Assembly (NCBI GenBank): GCA_965222125.1 | Contig: CBDCTC010000006.1 | Span: 992,001 to 1,056,000, forward strand | DNA length: 64,000 nucleotides | Direction of reading: 5' to 3' | Source: CAZENU01 sp965222125 | GTDB taxonomy: Bacteria; Chloroflexota; Dehalococcoidia; Lucifugimonadales; CAZENU01 | In this document: positions 45,325 through 53,510 of the stretch, piece after piece | Layout: every line of letters starts with the position of its first letter | Numbering within the stretch: position 1 is the first letter of the stretch | Notes under the pieces: model-generated | Database searches by the model: none | What the model was told of the DNA's origin: nothing | What the model saw: the letters and a program-made list of their open reading frames with translations, nothing else | Made by a program: the position numbers and the translations under genes

Positions 45325-47100
45325 CTACCTTCTCCTGTTGGGCCTCGCTCTGCTGCCTCGCCCGGACTGCCCGCCGCGGCGCGAGCCCCGGCGGCGGCCC
45401 GTCCCACCCCGGTTCAGCTCGGTGATGTCCTCCGCGAATCTGATCGCGCCCGCGTCGGACGGGTCGCGACCGGAAATCGACCAGATAGTGTCCGGCAGGT
45501 CCTGGATAGACGTCGAGTCGGCGGCAACGGGCACCGGCTCGGGTCGCAGCAACTCTTCCGGTAGCTCGGCTACGGGGACAGGCTCCGGCTTCACGGGCTC
45601 TGTCTCGAGCGCTGGGAGATCCTCCGCCGGGATGTCCCCCCCGGGCGCCCCGACGGCCTTGGCGGCTTCCGCTGCCTGGATCTCGACAATCTCCGCCACC
45701 TCAGCCGGTACCGTCTCCGCGGCGGGCTCCTCGATGGTCGGCTCCGCCCCCTCGACGACCTCGACCGCCTCCGCGACAGGCTCAGCTGCCGGGTCCGGAA
45801 CGATCTGCTCGACGCGGGCCAGCTGTTCGAGAAGCTGGTCGAGCGACTTTTGCCCCAAGCTCTTGATCTCGAGCAACTCCGTCTCGCCTTTGGCCACGAC
45901 CTTGCCGATCGTGTCCAGTCCCGCTTCGATCAGCACGTTGCGGAGACGCGCCGGGAGGTCGAGGGCTTCGAGCGACATCCCGCCGACCGCGCCCACGAAG
46001 GCGGCGATACCGAGCTGCGCTGAGAGCGGCACGACCGGCGCCTTGGGCTCGGGCTTCGGCCTGGCCTTGTCCTCGATGTCGCTGCGAATGTCCACCCGCC
46101 AACCGGTGAGCTTGGCGGCCAAGCGGGCGTTCTGGCCCTCTTTGCCGATGGCCAGCGAGAGCTGCCGCTCGGGCACGATGGCCACCGTCGCCTGGTTCTG
46201 CTCGTCCACGTCGACGCGCAGGATCTGCGACGGGCTGAGGGCGCTCGCGATCAGGCGGGCAGTGTCCTTGTTCCACTGAACGACGTCAATCTTCTCGCCG
46301 TGCAGCTCGTTTACGATGTTCTGTATGCGGATGCCGCGCAGGCCCACACAGGACCCGACGGCGTCGACGCCTTCCTGTTTAGTCCACACGGCGACCTTGC
46401 TTCGCGAGCCGGCCTCCCGCGCGATCGCTACGATCTCCACGGCGCCGCTGTATATCTCCGGCACCTCCATCTCGAAGAGCCGCCTCACCAATTCCTTGTC
46501 GGTGCGCGAGACGATGAGCTCCGGGCCCCTGGCGGACTGCCTGACCGACTGAAGGAGCACCTTGAGCTTCTGGCCGACCCTGTAGCGGTCAAAGGGCGCC
46601 TGCTCGGACGGCGGCAGGATCGCTTCCGCGCGGCCAAGCTCCACGGTGATATGCTTGGCCTCCACCCGCTGGATGGTGGCCGTGTAGACCTCGCCCTCCT
46701 TGTCGGCGAACTCATCGTAGATGATGTCGCGCTCAGCGTCGCGTAGCCGTTGGAGCACGACCTGCTTGGCGGTCTGAGCCGCTATCCGGCCCGCGCTGTG
46801 AGGCAGGCTGCCGGTGGGTACGGTCTCGCCGATCTGGGCGTTGGCCCGGAGCTTTCGGGCCTCTTCGAGAGTCACCTCCTGCTCCGGGCTCTCGATCTCC
46901 TCGACGACCGTCTTTATGGTGTGTACATTGACATCGCCGGTGGCCGGGTCAAGGGTGACGGATATGTCCTGGCCGGCGGCGATGCTGTCTCGCTTGTACG
47001 CTGAGACCAGAGCCGCTTCTATGGCGGATAGCACGACTTCTCGCGGCAGATTGCGCTCGGCCGCGAGCTGCGTCAAAGCGATTATGAAGTCGCTTTTCAT
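45325..47100 (-). CDS. nusA: transcription termination/antitermination factor NusA
   Basis: A 591-aa RNA polymerase-binding factor. The N-terminal domain begins MKSDFIIALTQLAAERNLPREVVLSAIEAAL, then S1 (GEVYTATIQRVEAKHITVELG), KH1 and KH2 (LSLAIGKEGQNARLAAKLTGWRVDI). After KH2 comes a helix-hairpin-helix segment (LRNVLIEAGLDTIGKVVAKGETELLEIKSLG), a long acidic Ala/Glu/Val/Pro tail and a very basic end (RRGSRRGGQSGRGSRARPNRRR). rimP is absent upstream. A promoter and an intrinsic terminator lie in its 5' leader (47146-47235), suggesting attenuation. Confidence 0.95.
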   Translation of the reverse strand: MKSDFIIALTQLAAERNLPREVVLSAIEAALVSAYKRDSIAAGQDISVTLDPATGDVNVHTIKTVVEEIESPEQEVTLEEARKLRANAQIGETVPTGSLPHSAGRIAAQTAKQVVLQRLRDAERDIIYDEFADKEGEVYTATIQRVEAKHITVELGRAEAILPPSEQAPFDRYRVGQKLKVLLQSVRQSARGPELIVSRTDKELVRRLFEMEVPEIYSGAVEIVAIAREAGSRSKVAVWTKQEGVDAVGSCVGLRGIRIQNIVNELHGEKIDVVQWNKDTARLIASALSPSQILRVDVDEQNQATVAIVPERQLSLAIGKEGQNARLAAKLTGWRVDIRSDIEDKARPKPEPKAPVVPLSAQLGIAAFVGAVGGMSLEALDLPARLRNVLIEAGLDTIGKVVAKGETELLEIKSLGQKSLDQLLEQLARVEQIVPDPAAEPVAEAVEVVEGAEPTIEEPAAETVPAEVAEIVEIQAAEAAKAVGAPGGDIPAEDLPALETEPVKPEPVPVAELPEELLRPEPVPVAADSTSIQDLPDTIWSISGRDPSDAGAIRFAEDITELNRGGTGRRRGSRRGGQSGRGSRARPNRRR

Positions 47101-47145
47101 TCGCTCAGCCCCTCCCGGAGGCTACGAGACATAACCCCCCATAGC

Positions 47146-47169
47146 AAAAAAAGTGGGCCGCCCCACTTT
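47146..47169 (-). terminator. intrinsic terminator/attenuator in the nusA leader
   Basis: On the minus strand AAAGTGGG (47169-47162) pairs with CCCACTTT (47157-47150) around GCGG and is followed by a run of seven T including the stem end. It is about 45 nt before the nusA ATG and downstream of the promoter at 47207-47235. A competing stem GGCCG (47177-47173) with CGGCC (47160-47156) would disrupt it. Confidence 0.75.
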
Positions 47170-47206
47170 CAACGGCCACATCGGACAACCCAATCCAGCC
47201 TTGGGC

Positions 47207-47235
47207 AGTATATCATCTCAAGGTGCCTCCCACAA
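47207..47235 (-). promoter_or_regulatory. promoter of the nusA operon
   Basis: Minus strand: TTGTGG (47235-47230), 17-bp spacer, TATACT (47212-47207). It gives a leader of ~100 nt containing the terminator hairpin. Confidence 0.5.
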
Positions 47236-47486
47236 CCTGAGCGGCCCCTCCCAAATCCTCCACCTGACATTGTTGAGAGCTGTTTCGTGTGCTTTCAGGG
47301 GTGTCCGGGTGTCGACTTGGGGTGACGCATGACATGATCGGCATCGGACAGGGTCTCGGGTGCCGTCTTTGAGGGTATCGGCAGCGGTTCGCTGCCAATT
47401 GTGGCTGTTGTCAGGCCGAAGAAGGCATGGCCCGGCCTGGCAACTCGGCAGAGTCGCCTACAAACCGATGCTCCAGGCAGGGTCGC
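47236..47486. other. gap between nusA promoter and IS1380 transposase
   Basis: No gene recognised. It probably contains the 3' end of the IS1380 element, but I could not identify its terminal repeat. Confidence 0.4.
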
Positions 47487-49016
47487 CTATGCCCGATACG
47501 GCTCGGCAGCCAGCGCCAATATCCTCTGCCGCGCCCTGAGCAGCAACTCGTATGAGGGATGGCCACGGGCAAGACGGATGATCAACCTCCTGGCGTGACG
47601 CACCACACGGCCCGGTAGGGCGATCAGGGCGAAGCGCACCGCCTTCAGACGCTTGCCCACCCACTGTCCGCCCAACACCAGCCGCTTCATGGCAGAGTTC
47701 AAGTTGAAGGCCAACACTGCTATCGCCCACCATGCTGCGTTGGCTCCGAACAGCCCCGACGGAAGCCTGCCCCCGGCAAGGTCACTCTTGAGGACGCCGT
47801 GGACCTCCTCGCCCTTGCCACATCTCTGCCTCGACCACCAGATCAACTCATCTCCCGCAATGCTCCGGTTGGTCACCACTCCGAAGACCTTGTACCAGCC
47901 TCTGTTGGACAGCTCCATCGCGGGGAACGGAAGCTCCATCTGCCCCTCCATTCCCGGCAGAGGCTGTTCGATCAACCGCTCCCTGGTAGCTATGAACCGA
48001 TACTCAGGGCTGTTTTTGGAGTGCCCTATCCAGTTGGGTACGAAGTTCACATCAGCCCACTGCTGACCCGTGTCCACACGATGCTCCCCAACCTTGCGGT
48101 ACAGCGTCTGCCAGTCTTGCTCGGCGACCTCGGACACCGCACGGCGGAACTCCGTCGTCACGTCGACCCCAACCGCGAACTCAATCACCCCGAACCGCTC
48201 GTCTCTACCCTCCGCGCAGTACCGCAGCAACTCCCGCTGGTACCCCGCCGTATCCGACCTCAGCATCACGCTCTCCACACCGGCAGGCAGATGCTCCAGT
48301 GCTTCGGTCAACACTCGTAACTGCTGATGGCCCGCAGGTACGTTGCCGTCTCGAAACTCCGAGTGCACAATCTGGTCGGCCTCTGCCCAGTAGGTGGTCA
48401 GCGGCTGGTAGGCCCTGTACCTCTTGTAGCTGTGGAGCGCCTCCTGCTTGTGTGTCTCCACCAGACAGGCGTCCATGTCCAGTGTGGCCTCTCTCTGAGG
48501 CGAACGGCTCTGCACGAAGCCCGCCAGGTCGGCGTTCACCTTCCCCAGACCCTGCATAGCTCCATTGGGAGCAGGTATGAATGCTCTGTGAGCTTCCCGC
48601 ATCGCCTCCTCGCCCGCGTCATGGAACCTCTCCAGATACCGGAACACCGCAGACTCCGACGGCACGCTCCGAAGACGCTCGACTCGCCATCTCGCCTTCA
48701 GCGCCCTGCGCTCCCTACTACCCATCCCCCAGGTCTCGGCATGGCGAAGTACCCTGCACAAACCTGCGTCCTTCTCCAGAACCTCCAGGTCCATCACCGA
48801 CTCACCGCCTGCCAAGTTCAGCAGTATCAGCGACGTGATTATCTGGCTGTCCGTCCAGCCCTGACCACACTCCCGCAGTCTCACGTGGCGTTCCACCGAC
48901 GACCTCAAACCCGCTGCTTGCATCAACTCCAGGTACGTCATCAGCCCGGACAGTCCCGTCATACCTGTCGAGCCCTTCTCCTGCTCGTACTGGAATGCCA
49001 GTAAGCCTTGCTTCAT
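47487..49016 (-). CDS. IS1380 family transposase
   Basis: A 509-aa transposase from the ATG at 49016, which follows GAGGTG; a longer start at 49058 is possible. Family text includes DMDACLVETHKQEALHSYKRYRAYQPLTTYWAE and the C-terminal LFGANAAWWAIAVLAFNLNSAMKRLVLG, then the basic end RHARRLIIRLARGHPSYELLLRARQRILALA. The frame is complete. The same C-terminus recurs in a remnant near 51600-51775. Confidence 0.92.
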   Translation of the reverse strand: MKQGLLAFQYEQEKGSTGMTGLSGLMTYLELMQAAGLRSSVERHVRLRECGQGWTDSQIITSLILLNLAGGESVMDLEVLEKDAGLCRVLRHAETWGMGSRERRALKARWRVERLRSVPSESAVFRYLERFHDAGEEAMREAHRAFIPAPNGAMQGLGKVNADLAGFVQSRSPQREATLDMDACLVETHKQEALHSYKRYRAYQPLTTYWAEADQIVHSEFRDGNVPAGHQQLRVLTEALEHLPAGVESVMLRSDTAGYQRELLRYCAEGRDERFGVIEFAVGVDVTTEFRRAVSEVAEQDWQTLYRKVGEHRVDTGQQWADVNFVPNWIGHSKNSPEYRFIATRERLIEQPLPGMEGQMELPFPAMELSNRGWYKVFGVVTNRSIAGDELIWWSRQRCGKGEEVHGVLKSDLAGGRLPSGLFGANAAWWAIAVLAFNLNSAMKRLVLGGQWVGKRLKAVRFALIALPGRVVRHARRLIIRLARGHPSYELLLRARQRILALAAEPYRA

Positions 49017-49110
49017 AATAGATGCACCTCGTTGGTGATCGGTTCGTTTGCTCAACAACCATCTTAGCCCGCATCGCGTCGGGCTCCAACGAGGTCTTCC
49101 TCTTATCTAG

Positions 49111-49971
49111 GTGGGGAATCCAGGGTATGTAGGGATCGACGTGTCCAAGGACCACCTCGACGTGAGCGTATCGTCGGAGGCCCGGGTCTGGAGGAAGACC
49201 AACAACCCAGAAGGAATCGCGTCGCTGTTCGAGAGTCTGGGCCGCGTGGCGCCGAGCCTCGTGGTAATGGAGTCCAGCGGTGGGTACGAGTACGAGGTGG
49301 CAGCAGAGTTGGCAGCGGCGGGACATGCCGTAGCGGTGGTCAACCCACGGCAGGTACGCGACTTTGCCCGTTCCATCGGAAGGATAGCCAAGACCGATGA
49401 GATCGACGCTGCGGTACTGGCCCGCTTTGCCGAGGCGGTCAAGCCCCAGGTCCGACCTCTGCCGGACGAGGGGCGGGAGTTGCGGGCACTGATTCGCAGA
49501 AGGCGCCAGGTAGTGGAGATGATCACCTCAGAGCGCAACCGGCTCGGGCAGGCGCCCCCCGTACTTCGGCCCCACATCGAGGCGCACATCGCCTGGCTGC
49601 TCGAAGGTAGAGGAGAGATCGACCGTCAGATCAAGGAGTTCATCCGGTCCAGCCCTGTGTGGAGAGCCAAAGACGATCTGCTCACCAGCGTTCCCGGAAT
49701 CGGAGACGTGGTGTCGAGCGTGATGATGGCTGAGCTGCCCGAGTTGGGGCGTCTGAACCTCAGGGAGATCGCCGCCCTGGTCGGAGTGGCGCCCTTCAAT
49801 CGGGACAGCGGACAGTTCAGGGGCAGACGTACGACGTGGGGCGGCAGGAAATCGGTGCGCAGTGTCCTGTACATGGCCACGTTACCCCGAATCCACCGAA
49901 GGAGGGCCTTGGGGACAGCCCTTGAAGAAGCGAGAGGGTGCCCCCATGAATCTGGGATAATGGTTTTGTAA
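49111..49971 (+). CDS. IS110 family transposase, 3' end replaced by an IS1380 insertion
   Basis: Starts at GTG 49111. The DEDD domain (YVGIDVSKDHLDVSV, VVMESSGGYEYEVAAELAAAGH, KTDEIDAAVLARFAEAVKP) and most of the transposase_20 domain (LTSVPGIGDVVSSVMMAELPELG, LVGVAPFNRDSGQFRG) are intact. After SVRSVLYMATL (ending near 49884) the frame runs into the terminal repeat of the next element and ends in unrelated residues. About 70 C-terminal residues normally following are lost, including part of the serine-containing end. Likely inactive. Confidence 0.88.
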   Translation: MGNPGYVGIDVSKDHLDVSVSSEARVWRKTNNPEGIASLFESLGRVAPSLVVMESSGGYEYEVAAELAAAGHAVAVVNPRQVRDFARSIGRIAKTDEIDAAVLARFAEAVKPQVRPLPDEGRELRALIRRRRQVVEMITSERNRLGQAPPVLRPHIEAHIAWLLEGRGEIDRQIKEFIRSSPVWRAKDDLLTSVPGIGDVVSSVMMAELPELGRLNLREIAALVGVAPFNRDSGQFRGRRTTWGGRKSVRSVLYMATLPRIHRRRALGTALEEARGCPHESGIMVL

Positions 49972-51610
49972 CAGCAAACCGACCCCAGAACAAGGAGCAC
50001 CCAATAGATGCTACCACGCAACCACCCCGACCGCATCCGTGTCTCTTTCGACGACCACCGCCTGGTGGCCAATGCCGGGCTGCTCCTTCCGGCCACCCTC
50101 GCCCAGCACCTAGGCCTGCGGGAACTCGTCGACCATCACCTCAACCTGGGCGTCGCGCCTGTGCGGGCCAACACGGGGGACAAGATACTGACGCTGGTCG
50201 CTTCCGCGCTGGCGGGCGGCGACTGCATCGACGACGCCGATGCGCTGCGCGCCGGTGGGACGGCCCGCATCCTGGGCGGCACGATCAAGGCACCATCCAC
50301 CCTGGGCACCTTCCTGCGCAGTTTTCGCTGGGGCCACGTCCGTCAACTGGACCGGGTGAGCCGGGAGTTGCTGGCACGCGCTTGGCAGACCAGCGCCGGA
50401 CCCGGCGACTCGCCCCTGACCATCGAGCTGGACTCAACCATCTGCGAGACCTACGGACTGGCCAAGGAGGGCGCACGCCACCACAGCTATACCGGCAAGC
50501 GGGGCTATCACCCGCTGCTGGCTGTCGCCGCCGGAACCGGCGACGTGCTGATGTGCCGGCTGCGCGAGGGCCGGGCCAACACCGCTCGTGGCGCCGCCCA
50601 CTTCCTGCGTGAAACGGTGGGGCGGGTGCGCTACGGAGGGGCCAGCGGGCAACTCACGGTGCGGGCCGACAGCGGCTTCTACACCCATAGCGTGGTATCC
50701 CTCTGCTGCAAGCTGGACGTGCGCTTCTCCATCACCATCCGCCAGCACAAAAGCCTGCACAATCTCATCGAGGCGATACCCGAAGATGCCTGGACGCCGG
50801 TTCCCTACTGGATGGACGGCGCCGCCGATGTGGCCGAGACCACCTGCACCCCCTTCCAGGGTGAGCCCGAAGCCGCCCCAGTGCGGCTCATCGTCCGGCG
50901 GGTGAAGCCCACGCCCGGTTCCCAACTGGCCCTGTTCACCAGCTACAGCTATCACGGCTTCATCACCAACCGGGACGGGGAAACCTTGGAACTGGAGGCC
51001 GACCATCGCCGCCACGCCGAGATCGAGAATGCCATCCGAGACCTGAAGTACGGCGTCGGACTCAACCATCTCCCCTCGGGCCGCTTCGCCGCCAACGCCG
51101 CCTGGCTGGCGGTCCAGGTGATGGCCCACAACCTGGCCCGCTGGACAGCCCGCATCGGCCTGGGTGAGCAGACCGTGACCACCAAGACCCTCCGGCAGAG
51201 GGTCTTCGCCCTCGCCGGACGAATCACCCGCTCGGCCCGCCGCCTCACTTTGCATCTGCCACAGGGCTGGCCTTGGGAAACCCAGTTCACTCGCGCCCTG
51301 GCTCGATTGCGAGCCATTCCACTCCCGACCTGACGGCGCCCGTTTGCCACTGACCCGCCATCAGGCCAACTGAACGTCCCCGCCAACTCGCACCACCCTG
51401 GTCCGCGAGCGCCTCTTGCCGCGTCCTCTGTCCTCATCTTGTCCCACAGCGCCCATCGCAGACCGCCATTGGCGCCCCCAAAAGCGCCTGCAGACCCCCC
51501 GCCAACCTCCCGTCTACCCGAATTCGAGCCCGGATCATCACCCCTGTAACTCCCTCACTCCTCTTCCACTGTCCTCACGCCGTCCATCCATGTCCATCGG
51601 TGGATTCGGG
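49886..51610 (+). mobile_element. IS1380 family element with 18-bp terminal inverted repeats
   Basis: The left end CCCGAATCCACCGAAGGA (49886-49903) and the reverse complement of the right end (51593-51610), CCCGAATCCACCGATGGA, differ at one base. The element encloses one transposase gene and a ~260-bp noncoding 3' part. Flanks do not show a matching target duplication (ttac before, ctaa after), as expected if it joins two different older elements. Confidence 0.85.
50008..51333 (+). CDS. IS1380 family transposase
   Basis: A 441-aa transposase with an AAGGAG ribosome site. Text includes ITIELDSTICETYGLAKEGARHHSYTGKRGYHPLLAVAAGTGDVL with the first catalytic Asp, VRADSGFYTHSVVSLCCKLDVRFSITIRQ, and the C-terminal GLNHLPSGRFAANAAWLAVQVMAHNLARW. 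Clearly different from the 47487-49016 transposase, so a second IS1380 subtype. The gene is complete and both element ends are present. Confidence 0.92.
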   Translation: MLPRNHPDRIRVSFDDHRLVANAGLLLPATLAQHLGLRELVDHHLNLGVAPVRANTGDKILTLVASALAGGDCIDDADALRAGGTARILGGTIKAPSTLGTFLRSFRWGHVRQLDRVSRELLARAWQTSAGPGDSPLTIELDSTICETYGLAKEGARHHSYTGKRGYHPLLAVAAGTGDVLMCRLREGRANTARGAAHFLRETVGRVRYGGASGQLTVRADSGFYTHSVVSLCCKLDVRFSITIRQHKSLHNLIEAIPEDAWTPVPYWMDGAADVAETTCTPFQGEPEAAPVRLIVRRVKPTPGSQLALFTSYSYHGFITNRDGETLELEADHRRHAEIENAIRDLKYGVGLNHLPSGRFAANAAWLAVQVMAHNLARWTARIGLGEQTVTTKTLRQRVFALAGRITRSARRLTLHLPQGWPWETQFTRALARLRAIPLPT

Positions 51611-52013
51611 CTAAGCAGACGGCTCAAGGCCGTGCGATTCGGCCTGATCGGGCCTGCCGGACGAGTCGTGCATCATGCCAGGAGGCTGATCATCCGCCTG
51701 CCCAGAGGACACCCTTCATACAACCTGCTACTCAAAGCACGCGCTAAGATGCTGGCACTACCAGCCCCACCGTAGTTCGACCTTCCCACAACCAAATCAT
51801 CTCGACCCGAAGCGGCCGGAACCCGTCCGGTGGATGCGTCTCGCCATCCTTCTCCCGCAGAAGGGCCGCAGACGCCCTGAACATCCCCAAACGGCCTCCC
51901 AGACCACCTCGACACGCATCTCCGAACGCCCAGACGGTCCCCCAACCGGCCCGACATCCGTCGAAGTGCCACCAACAACCGCACACATCAATCTGCCGGT
52001 GGATTTGGGGTCA
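51611..52013 (+). mobile_element. remnant of a third IS1380-type element (3' part)
   Basis: Begins in RRLKAVRFGLIGPAGRVVHHARRLIIRLPRGHPSYNLLLKARAKMLALPAPP, matching the C-terminus of the 47487-49016 transposase, then a noncoding tail. It ends near GCCGGTGGATTTGGGG (about 51998-52013), which resembles an IS1380 terminal repeat. The 5' part is missing, replaced by the 49886-51610 element. Its right end abuts the CAP-domain fragment. Confidence 0.75.
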
Positions 52014-52243
52014 GTGGGGCCCTTGCCTTCGAGCTCGTGGCCGTAGCTGAGCCTGACCATGTTCTCGCTATGCGCGCGTGCGATCTCTGAGATACGGGGG
52101 TCGAGCTTCAAGGGATGGAGTCCCTCGGCTTTTCGTTCCTCATTCGTGTAGCGGACGATCCATCGCTCGATCTCCGACCTGTTGAGCGGCGTCCCGCCAG
52201 GGTATGGGACCGTGGCTGCCGTTTGCAGCTTCGGCGTCGGCAT
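52014..52243 (-). pseudogene. CAP/SCP-domain protein fragment
   Basis: The frame reads PLNRSEIERWIVRYTNEERKAEGLHPLKLDPRISEIARAHSENMVRLSYGHELEGKGPTD, the first third of a CAP (SCP/PR-1) domain, including the HSENM and GHE regions. It then passes into the IS1380 remnant. A Pro/Thr-rich linker precedes the domain, suggesting a secreted protein. Truncated and probably dead; the upstream boundary is uncertain. Confidence 0.75.
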
Positions 52244-52520
52244 GGGCGTGCGCCTGGGTCCGGGCCTGTAGGGCGTTGAGATGTAAACATAGGGACTACG
52301 GGCATGGCCGACTCCTGGTGCGGGGGGATGGCTGGGAGCGAGTCGCTACACCCGCGCGCGTGCGCGCGGGTGCGATGGGGCAGGCTTGCACACTTACACA
52401 CACACACGGGGTGACGGTGATTGTTGATTAGGGTTCCTTTGATATATATGTATTCGCGTTTACCTCTGTCCCTCTCTCATTTCACTCCGTTCTAAGGGGC
52501 CGGCTGGTACCCTATTCCGT
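52244..52520. other. intergenic region with palindrome and promoter-like AT-rich tract
   Basis: Holds a perfect GC palindrome (52349-52372), a short CA repeat near 52396-52407, and an AT-rich stretch with TTGATT (52424-52429) and TATGTA (52447-52452), 17 bp apart, about 70 nt before the zinc-ribbon gene. Confidence 0.45.
52349..52372. repeat. perfect 11-bp inverted repeat
   Basis: CACCCGCGCGC and GCGCGCGGGTG separated by GT. It could be an operator or a cruciform; no T-run follows. Confidence 0.6.
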
Positions 52521-52967
52521 ATGTGCGGGCGCTGCTTGGGCCACCTGGTCAAGTCGGATGAAGAGATCGTCTGTGTCGTGTGCGGCTGGCGTTCGTACCC
52601 GATTCCCCGCCGTCTTCGCCTGGGCCCACGGGACCGCGCCCAACGCCGCGCCCGCGTGCGCCGCGTCGCCCTCGAAGCCTCAGCGCGGGGCGCTTGCCAC
52701 GTGTGCGGGGCCGACGCCGTCACCGCGAAACACTGTCGCCGTCACCAGGACCTAAACAACGCCGCCGCTCGTGCTCGTCTTCTGACTCGCCGCGCTGCGC
52801 GGCTCTGTCGCAACTGCGAGCTGCCGGCCGTCTCGAAGCGACCGCACCAACGATACCCCCTGAATCCCTGTCTCGCGGGTGGGCGCACGTCTCGCACGCG
52901 GGCGGGCGGGTGTCGGCGTAGGTTATCCCCCCCAAGGGCCGATTGGCCTTCATGGCGGCTCGGTTGA
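52521..52967 (+). CDS. small Cys-rich zinc-ribbon protein
   Basis: Not a family I recognise. The 148-aa frame starts MCGRCLGHLVKSDEEIVCVVCGW, a CxxC...CxxC zinc ribbon, then a very basic helix, a second group CHVCGADAVTAKHCRRH and a third CRNCELP. The C-terminal 50 residues are Arg/Pro-rich and may be fortuitous. A promoter-like element precedes it. Such proteins are often phage- or plasmid-borne nucleic-acid binders. The real C-terminus could be earlier if a frameshift is present. Confidence 0.5.
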   Translation: MCGRCLGHLVKSDEEIVCVVCGWRSYPIPRRLRLGPRDRAQRRARVRRVALEASARGACHVCGADAVTAKHCRRHQDLNNAAARARLLTRRAARLCRNCELPAVSKRPHQRYPLNPCLAGGRTSRTRAGGCRRRLSPPRADWPSWRLG

Positions 52968-52995
52968 GTGGCGAGAGGACGCGCGACCGCCCGGA

Positions 52996-53038
52996 AAATC
53001 TTGCTTTTCCCGGCCATACGCCCCAAAAAGCAAGATTT
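52996..53038. terminator. 13-bp perfect inverted repeat, possible terminator
   Basis: AAATCTTGCTTTT (52996-53008) and AAAAGCAAGATTT (53026-53038) with a 17-nt loop, then AATTTTG. It lies 28 nt after the zinc-ribbon gene stop. The stem is unusually AT-rich for this chromosome, so it may be imported. Confidence 0.5.
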
Positions 53039-53510
53039 AATTTTGCGAACGACACCCGTGTCTGGATGGCCTTATCGATCTTGAAGTCGCCGTGGTCACG
53101 GGAGCTGGAGGACGCGGATCCCGAGGCATCGAAGTTGGTTGGTTAGGGCTCCCCCCTAGGGGAGGGCGTAGGGGAAACCGCCGCCGATCCGCGTCTCTTA
53201 GATACGCACTAGCGCAGGTACGATAGCTGCGCCGGCGACCATTTTCCCCTCGCGCGGATGCCTGAACTGCGGCGGTAGCCGTGTTCTCAGATACGCGCCG
53301 ACCCCGTCCGAAGCACCTTTCCTGGTTTCTCCCCCCAGCGCGCCGCGAGCCACCGCTCGCTGTCGTGTCCATGTCGTCGCCGCCATCCCGCCGATGCGTC
53401 ACCGTAGCTGCCGCGCCTCGGGTGATCTGGTGTTTCACCGGTCCCCCCCTGCACGTGTGAGTCCCTCTGGACCGATAGGCAGGGCAGCCTTGCACCGAAT
53501 GCAGAATCCG
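53039..53510. other. intergenic region before the helicase gene 3' end
   Basis: I see no convincing gene, repeat or regulatory site in this stretch. Confidence 0.4.

Noticed and set aside
52396..52407. CA dinucleotide repeat as a phase-variable tract
   Set aside because: Too short (about six units) and not within or just upstream of a recognised coding start.
53037..53495. Possible minus-strand gene before the helicase
   Set aside because: The translation is Arg/Ser-rich low complexity without motifs or a ribosome site, typical of chance frames in GC-rich DNA.
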